In this document: one piece after another, positions 58,030 through 64,000 of the stretch
Position numbering within the stretch: the stretch's first letter is position 1
Layout of the letters: every line of letters begins with the position of its first letter
From: Euryodendron excelsum
Lineage: Eukaryota; Streptophyta; Magnoliopsida; Ericales; Pentaphylacaceae
Assembly (NCBI GenBank): GCA_033060915.1
Contig: CM065397.1
Span: 28,450,501-28,514,500 of the forward strand
Direction of reading: 5' to 3'
Length of the DNA: 64,000 nt
Notes under the pieces: generated by a model
The model's database searches: none
Seen by the model: only the letters and a program-made list of their open reading frames with translations
Told to the model about the DNA's origin: nothing
Program-made: the position numbers and the translations under genes

Positions 58030-59417
58030 TAATCGCTCCACAATAGTGCAATTTATATTTGCTAGTGTATAGTTGCGATGCAGTAATAATATCTCGGTAA
58101 GTCCGAGGTCGAACCACAGGAAAAATGAATGGAATATAGTAAAACTCACTTTGAAAAAGTAGAACTCTTAAGAAAAACAACTCTGAAATATAAAGGAAAA
58201 ATCTTATTTGAGATTTGGTATGAGAAATTATTCTAGGCAATGAAAATAAATTTATATTAAGAAAGTATGATTAGCTAACAATAAGCAAAAGGTCTTGGCA
58301 GGATTAATCTAGTTAATAGGCCTACAAGTAGATCCCCAAGATAGTCTTGATTAATAAGACTCAAGATTCATTAACCCTCTTTAGAGTTAAAATCTAATAA
58401 ATTGCTAGTGTTCATACCAGGGTCCCATTCCTATGCATCCCAGTTCACAACCCTGCCTACGTATAGGTATCGAGCTTAATCAAGAAAGTAGATTCCGAAA
58501 ATACTCTTTTTAGGAATATATATAATTATAATCAATACTCTTATCAGAAATTCTAGGTATATGTATCCCTGCTTACAAATCAGTCTATACATACATTCCA
58601 GTCTATACATACTCTTATCAACAGTTAAAATCGATTCTCGTATCAGTGATCTAGTTTACATCCATTCCTAGACTATATTCTAGATGATAATAAGAAGAAA
58701 TCATTTTTTAAAGTATTCAAGAGCAAGAAAATAAATTTTGGTCCAAGATCTTGAAATCTTGAAAAATATATGACTATCTTGAATCTCTACCTGTAACCTA
58801 TATGCCTTTTCAATCCATGCCAAGAAAAGATCTAGCAACTTAAAACCATAAAAAAGCACATGAAAATTATATTGAAAGCTTGCACCAATTGAAAGAACAT
58901 CAAGTCTTAAATATAAAAATTGAATGATTCCAAAAGTTAGGGTTCTTGAAAGGTAAAACAGTCTTTAAAACAACTCCTACTCCTACTCCTAAACTGAATT
59001 TTTTTGCTCTAATTAGGACTCCTCTTCCTTTTAAATGACTTAGCTCGGATAAGGCAGAATCTGATTTTTTTTTTCGTCAGGCCTTTCGCAAGGGTGTTCG
59101 AACGGGCATTCGGACGAGTTTGGTCCCGTTGTCCGTTAGGGCATCTGAACGGGGAGGTTGTTTGCAAGCCCATTCAAACGAGGTGTCCCAATCTGTCCAC
59201 AAAGCCGTCCGAATGGGCAAAGAACTTTTAGTTTCTAGATTCTTCTCCCCTATTGTACTGTTTTGCTCATTTTTTCTTTCAGCTCATCCAAAAACCTACA
59301 AAATGCAATTAGACCTTACTAGCACAATTTAGAGGTAGTTATACCAGTTATATCTCTAAATTAGGGTCAATATAGGAAGAAAGATGGGTTATTATATGCA
59401 ATTCTAAGGCGCAATCA
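58030..59417 (-). repeat. 5' LTR of the non-autonomous element
   Basis: Intact, about 1.39 kb. On the minus strand it starts TGATTGCGCC at 59417 and ends near 58030, where GATTA replaces the expected GATCA, a decayed CA end. U3 palindromes of GTTCGAAC type lie at 59088-59217, followed by a TTTAAAAG TATA-like word (plus 59028-59035). It provides the unoccupied version of the site where the giant LTR landed in the 3' LTR. Confidence 0.87.
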
Positions 59418-59422
59418 CTAGT

Positions 59423-60610
59423 CACACCCAACCCCTAGCTAGTCTCTCCCTTACAAAAAGAAAGAAGAAGAGTACAACCACTTTACTTACAAATAATTGT
59501 CTCAAAATAGATATGTCAATGAAGCTCTCAAATCAATACAATATAAAATACAATGAAGCTCTTAAAGACTTTGTAGGATGTATACAACTTTGATGCACAA
59601 ACTCTTATTGTTCTTTTTGTTGTTGTTTATTATTCAAGCGTATCTCTATTTATAAATGAAGATAGAAGAATGATTTGTTGCATCAAATGAGTTTACAACA
59701 GTTGAAAAGCATTGAAGACATTTCTTCTCATTGAGCTACTTGCTGCCAGATAGGTTTTTGAATTTCTAATCAGATGCCTTCAGTTCCACCTTGATTTTCG
59801 CCTTGATAATGTTCAAATTTGAAAATATCTATAAGCGAAATGTTATAGACATGGAAGTCAGCTTTTCTAAAACCTTAAGAATCAGGTAGATCCAATGGTT
59901 AAATATAAAGTTATGATCAAAATACGAAACCTATCTCCCAGTTGGCACATTTGAATTTCTGCAGAGTTGCCTTCACTTCTATCTCGATTTTATCCTTTAT
60001 AATGTTCGAATTTGAAAATGATTATAGGCGAAAAGTTGTAGACATGGAAATCATATTTTCATAATCTCAAGAATCAGATCATTTGAACTTCTGGATCAAA
60101 AGATATGGTCAAATAATCATGACTGTCTCCAAACTACCATATTTTGAATTTCAAATTGAATAAGTCACCTTCCAGCTCATTTTTGTTTTACAAAACGTTC
60201 TTTTTATGAAAACTTTATAAAACACCGTAATTAGACATTTGAGTCTTCTTTCTAGTCCCATAAGAATCAAATCAATCCAATGGTTAGATCAAAAGATGTG
60301 GGCAAACTACTATGACTATATCATAAGATATAGTTTCATCAAATTTTCAACCTTAGAAGAAAATTATGTCCTTTAATTTTCTTCCTTGAATCAAGTTTCC
60401 TTAAAACATTATTCTCAATTATTTAGATATAACTTTCTAAGTCTTGATCACTCTTTCGAGTGCTTTATAATCTTGCAAAATTTTATTAAACCAACTAGAC
60501 CAAAGATTAAAAGTATTGAATATATTTAATCAAGAAAACATTTATAAATCAAAGTAAGTTATCATCAAAACCACATATAAAATTTCATATGAATAAACTT
60601 AGGGCTAACA
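59423..60610 (-). mobile_element. Copia-like LTR family B, second part
   Basis: Continuation of 46926-47369 after the nested Athila-like element, ending GGGCTAACA. Near the end GTTATCATCAAAACCA parallels GTTATCATCAAAATCAACA of family A. It also holds two related ~210-bp stretches with AATCAGAT-type and GAAATTC-type words (about 59755-59960 and 59965-60130) that look like an old internal duplication. Confidence 0.6.
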
Positions 60611-61262
60611 CACACACACACACACATATATATATATTAAAGAGATACAATCTTAATTGAACTCTTCTTTTTGCTCTAATCGTGAATAATGTAAATGTTC
60701 ATTCGTTGAAAATACAGGATGAAGAATATAAGTATATGTACATGAATTTATATATGACAGAGACAATCTCAATTGAACTATTCCACTTGCTTCAATCATA
60801 AATAATAGAAACTTCCTCTGTTGATGTGGAGAGAGTTTATAAGACTCTCTTCTTTTTCGGCCTCTTTTACTTGTGTAGTAATAGAGTCTCAATCAAACTC
60901 ACTTTGTCTATCTCAATCTTGAGTTGAGAGAGTTAACATTTTTAATGACCAACTAAAGAAGTTAGCACTAACAATGCTTAAAAGCTTTTTTATCAAGATT
61001 TTATTTTTTCATTTGAAATTCATATTTCGAAACGAAATTCCATTAAAAGCGTCAGTGTTAATGACATCTAACTATTATTATGTAAATAAGTTAAAACTTG
61101 CTTTTATTAAATTAGTAAGTATTAAAATAAATATTGTGAGGTAAAGAATCCAAGAAAACATAGACAACCAAGTGACTAGGACTATTTTGAGTCTGTTTTG
61201 AAATTCAGGTGTGTTTGTGACCTTGTTTGATTGCAAAGTCAAGGAAATGTGGATCCATAATC
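60611..61262 (+). repeat. RNase H repeat, copy 3, continued
   Basis: After a CA/TA microsatellite (about 60609-60638) the sequence matches 10700-11400: AGGATGAAGAATATAAGTAT, ACTTGTGTAGTAATAGA and GTGTTTGTGACC. It is the far side of the copy interrupted at 46223. It ends at the start of the third giant LTR piece. Confidence 0.6.
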
Positions 61263-61264
61263 AC

Positions 61265-63105
61265 ATAGGGTTTTAAGCCCTAAAATATCTCTTTCAAAAT
61301 TTAGTTTTCAAACAACTTTAAATTCAATGTTCAAAGGTTTTTTTTTTCAAAATTGGTCCAAGAGTTGTCTTTTTCAAGCCCTAGAAGTTCATGCCCTAGG
61401 ATACTCTGGATTTGTCCCCTAGTATTCATCCTTGCATTTTCACCTTTATTCATTGCATCAAAAGGGTTTTCAAAGTTGTTATTACATCATCTTTTCAAAA
61501 AGTGCATAACTCTCCTGAGTTATTTTTAAAGAGTTTTACAGGAAATCATAGGTTTCAAAATCAAAAAGTTTCATATGAAATCATAGAGATTTTCAATTCA
61601 AATCTTTCCATTTTGCAAACCAAGTCAAATTTTCTATTTAGAAACCAAATCAAATCTTTTCTTTGTAGAAAACCAAATTCAATCTTTTCATTTTGGAAAC
61701 CAAATCCAATATTTCCATTTTGGAAAACAAAATCCAATCTTCTATTTTTGGAAACAAATCAAAGCTTCCATTTTGGAAATAAAATGAAATCTTTTCATTT
61801 TGCATGAAATTCTATCTTTCCTTTTTTCACATAAAATCAGAGATTTTTCAAATTTCCTTTTCAAGTGCATGCATAAAACCACCAAGGCCAAACCCTAACC
61901 CTAAACTACCTTTTAAAACCACCTTCCAAACCCTAGGTCAACCTAACCCTAGGTTACCTTAACCCTAGTTTTCCCAACCTAGGTTAGGAGGTTTCAAGAT
62001 TGTAATTTTGGGACCCTTTTCAAACTCCAATTCCAATCCAAAAATATTTTTAAAAGCTCTTTCAAACTTAACTCAATCCAAAATGGCTAGAAATTACCAT
62101 TTTCAAAAATTATTTCTAAGATGACTTCAAAAACTCACAACCCTAAGGCAATCATCCTAACCCTTCTTGGTTAAGGTTTCCTAAGGAAAGTAATAAATTA
62201 AATGAAACCTATAAGATTCACATTAGGATTTCATGCCCTAAATGTTTTACAAATTTTTTTTTCAAAAACTATTTTCAAGCATCACATTCTTGAAACGACC
62301 TAAGCTTTCTACAGTTAAGGTTGTCCAAGATCAAGTGAGATATTTAAATAAGGGCAGTTTCTAGCTCCTCTTTCTAAAAATGCTTTCTAAAACTCATGGT
62401 CTTGAAAGAGTTTAATTCTTACATAACTAACCTCTTCAAGGCAATGAAACATTAACATACCTTTCATAAGGTACATAAAAAGCAATTTTCAAAACCTTTT
62501 CGAGACAAGTTCACAAGGGCTTTTCAAAATCCAACCTCAAAATTTTTCCAAACTCTTCTTGAAAACTTGCATCATCCATCATTCATCCCAGAAGTGATGA
62601 CAAAATCTTTTTCTAAATCTAGTCAAGTGAACATAAGTGGACAATTAAGAACTGGAGATTCGAGTGAGTGAATAGACATGTAAGTACCGCAAGGGTGAGG
62701 TAGGGTGATGATCTTAAGATATCTTTCCTACACATAACCAACCTCCAAACCATAGATTTTTGTTTCAAAGACCACAACCAAAGTCATTTTTTAAAAGGGC
62801 TTTAAACATTTTCAAAGGTTGCTAAACAATCTTATTTTCCAAAACACCTCTCTAAAGGACATTTTCAAAACCATTTTTGAAAAACCTAAGTTTAGTCTTC
62901 GGATTGTACTTAGTTTTAGGTGGCCTAACGCACCTTTAACCATGTTAGGTGACGACTCTAAAACTTTTTCAAAAAATCCTTAATCAAATCAATTTCAAGT
63001 TCAAACCCCATCGCATTTATCCTCTTAGGAGGGTGAGTTCTAACAGACAGAGTATCAGATTTCGCTCGAGTTAAGACCTAGACTAGGGGAAAAAAATCAA
63101 GGCAC
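61265..63105 (+). mobile_element. Giant LTR, partial third copy (3' part)
   Basis: It follows the last 1.8 kb of the complete copy: the TTTCAAAA-type low-complexity tract, GACATGTAAGTACCGCAAGG, CTACACATAACCAACCTCC, TTAGGTGACGACTC, and TAGGAGGGTGAGTTCTAAC. The end GGCACGATA is a mutated form of GCGCGACA. The 5' 3.5 kb are missing. The GC-richer words AACCCTAACCCTAAAC near 61892-61980 belong to it. A 131-codon plus-strand frame at 61412-61807 is a product of the low-complexity tract. Confidence 0.75.
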
Positions 63106-64000
63106 GATAGCAACAGACCACATAGCAAGACATTAATTTAGTTGTTGGAGTACTGTCAAATTCCACAAGGCAGCAGAAGTATTTACATGGGGAATAAGTC
63201 CAGTATTGATGTACTTGGCATTGGTACTTACTAGTTGAAATTACGATATGGGCGCACTTTGTACCTTGGCGTGCTGTCACAGGTACCCAAAAATAAGATC
63301 GATACCCGAAAAACAAATATGTAGTAGTGCAAGTAAGGATCGTTCCCACGAAGAGTGTTTAGCCTAATTTTATGCTATGTGAACAAGGATTGGGGGGTTT
63401 TGGATCTAATGAAAACTATTTTAATAATCACAACTACGAAACAATTCAAATTAAAGTGTTGAAATCAATTAAAAGAACAAACCTTGGTCTAGGTCAACAT
63501 CCACCATCAGAATTTACAACTAATCATTGATGCAAGCATACCAATTCACTCTTTGAATATTCAGCGTTGGAATTATTTTTCGTTCTCTCCTTAGTTGTAG
63601 TTAATCAGAAACAAGCAATCTGATTAAATCTAACTATTAAACAACCCAGGAAAAGCACACAAGGTTTAATTTAGCAGCAGCCTTAAGAATTAGAGAGATC
63701 GATGAAACTAAACAACACAAGCACAAGCGGTTGCATTTAATTTAGTCGAATGTCCTCCCTAAGATATAATAATTCCCAACACAGTAAATTATTAAATCTC
63801 AGTTGCTTCACAAATCAGAGGAATCAAACAAACGGATTTGATATCTAACTCAGCAGCAGATTGCAATGATTAATAAACTAGTAGGCCTCCTAGCGATTAA
63901 ATAAGACAATCATGAAACTAGGCATAGAACAGCATTCGATACTCAAAGCATAAATCGAATAATTAAAACAAATTAGATCTCACAGTTCATTATTAATTCT
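63106..64000 (-). mobile_element. LTR-like sequence running off the window end
   Basis: On the minus strand it contains CTTCGTGGGAACGATCCTTA and CTTGCACTACTACATA, similar in wording and position to CTTGTGGAAACGATCTTGTA near the end of the Athila-like LTR at 15.37 kb. The LTR may end at about 63275 (plus-strand TGTCACAGG). The start lies outside the window. 63106-63274 would then be leader sequence, but I see no clear primer site. No coding sequence is recognised. Confidence 0.4.

Larger units (their letters stand above)
47370..59417 (-). mobile_element. Complete non-autonomous Athila-like LTR element, minus strand
   Basis: Perfect CTAGT duplications flank it (47365-47369 and 59418-59422). 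The 5' LTR is 58030-59417 and the 3' LTR is 47370-54208, the latter split by a giant solo LTR. Next to the 5' LTR lies a tRNA-Asp primer-binding site, and next to the 3' LTR a polypurine tract. The internal region (54209-58029, about 3.8 kb) contains only a decayed gag-tail-like frame and no protease, reverse transcriptase or integrase. It must have moved with proteins from a relative. Its LTRs differ at many positions, so the insertion is not recent. Confidence 0.85.

Noticed and set aside
46926..60610. 5-bp target duplication for copia-like LTR B
   Set aside because: The left flank is CTAGT and the right flank is a CA repeat; they do not match, so I list the LTR without a duplication.
61412..61807. 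Plus-strand frame of 131 codons
   Set aside because: Same low-complexity tract in the third giant LTR copy, with repeated Phe-Trp-Lys-Pro-Asn words, not a protein family.
61892..61980. Interstitial telomere repeat
   Set aside because: AACCCTAACCCTAAAC words are few and irregular and belong to the giant LTR copy; no run of TTTAGGG units exists.

Overview
This window looks like repeat-dense, gene-poor heterochromatin (probably pericentromeric) of a flowering plant. It is AT-rich and full of LTR retrotransposon debris of plant-specific types: Athila-like elements with tRNA-Asp primer sites, copia-like solo LTRs, a very long LTR resembling the Tat/Ogre group, a CACTA terminus, and a 178-bp satellite array. 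I found no intact host protein-coding gene and no tRNA or rRNA gene. The only host-gene trace I recognise is a short, frameshifted fragment of an SDI1/MS5-like TPR gene near 9 kb. All coordinates and similarities come from reading by eye; superfamily names are inference.

Layout. 1-7758 is a repeat ('the arm') broken by two insertions: an LTR-like element (1654-4387) and a minus-strand solo LTR (4422-6159, TSD CTTTC). The same arm lies inverted and uninterrupted at 37230-40752, so it serves as an empty-site control. 7.8-13.9 kb holds a copia-type gag zinc-knuckle scrap, the SDI1-like pseudogene, and two partial copies of a LINE-like RNase H repeat. 13894-16390 is the 5' half of an Athila-like element (LTR, primer-binding site, broken gag), cut by a CACTA end at 16391. 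From 17.6 to 32.4 kb runs an array of about 73 monomers of ~178 bp, with a ~3.5-kb higher-order period and one solo LTR (18166-19919, TSD CCCGT). 32406-36853 is a minus-strand, truncated copy of the giant LTR.

The right third is a nest. A LINE-like RNase H repeat (44985-46225, continuing at 60627-61262) is split by tandem SINE-like units and a copia-like LTR (46926-47369 plus 59423-60610). That LTR is split by a complete minus-strand, pol-less Athila-like element (47370-59417, TSD CTAGT). The 3' LTR of that element is in turn split by a complete 5.4-kb giant solo LTR (48536-53959, TSD GCCAT). A third, partial giant LTR (61265-63105) and an LTR-like minus-strand piece running off the window end complete the region. 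A further solo LTR (42842-44418, TSD GACTA) sits between the right arm and this nest.

Nothing here works as a pathway. What the sequence records is element biology: insertion, LTR-LTR recombination leaving solo LTRs, satellite amplification, and decay. The most unusual points are the pol-less Athila-derived element that keeps only a decayed gag-tail reading frame, the 5.4-kb solo LTR with its in-phase 81-bp array, the higher-order satellite abutting a CACTA transposase exon, and a shared promoter layout (clusters of CG-centred palindromes just upstream of the TATA box) in LTRs of unrelated families.
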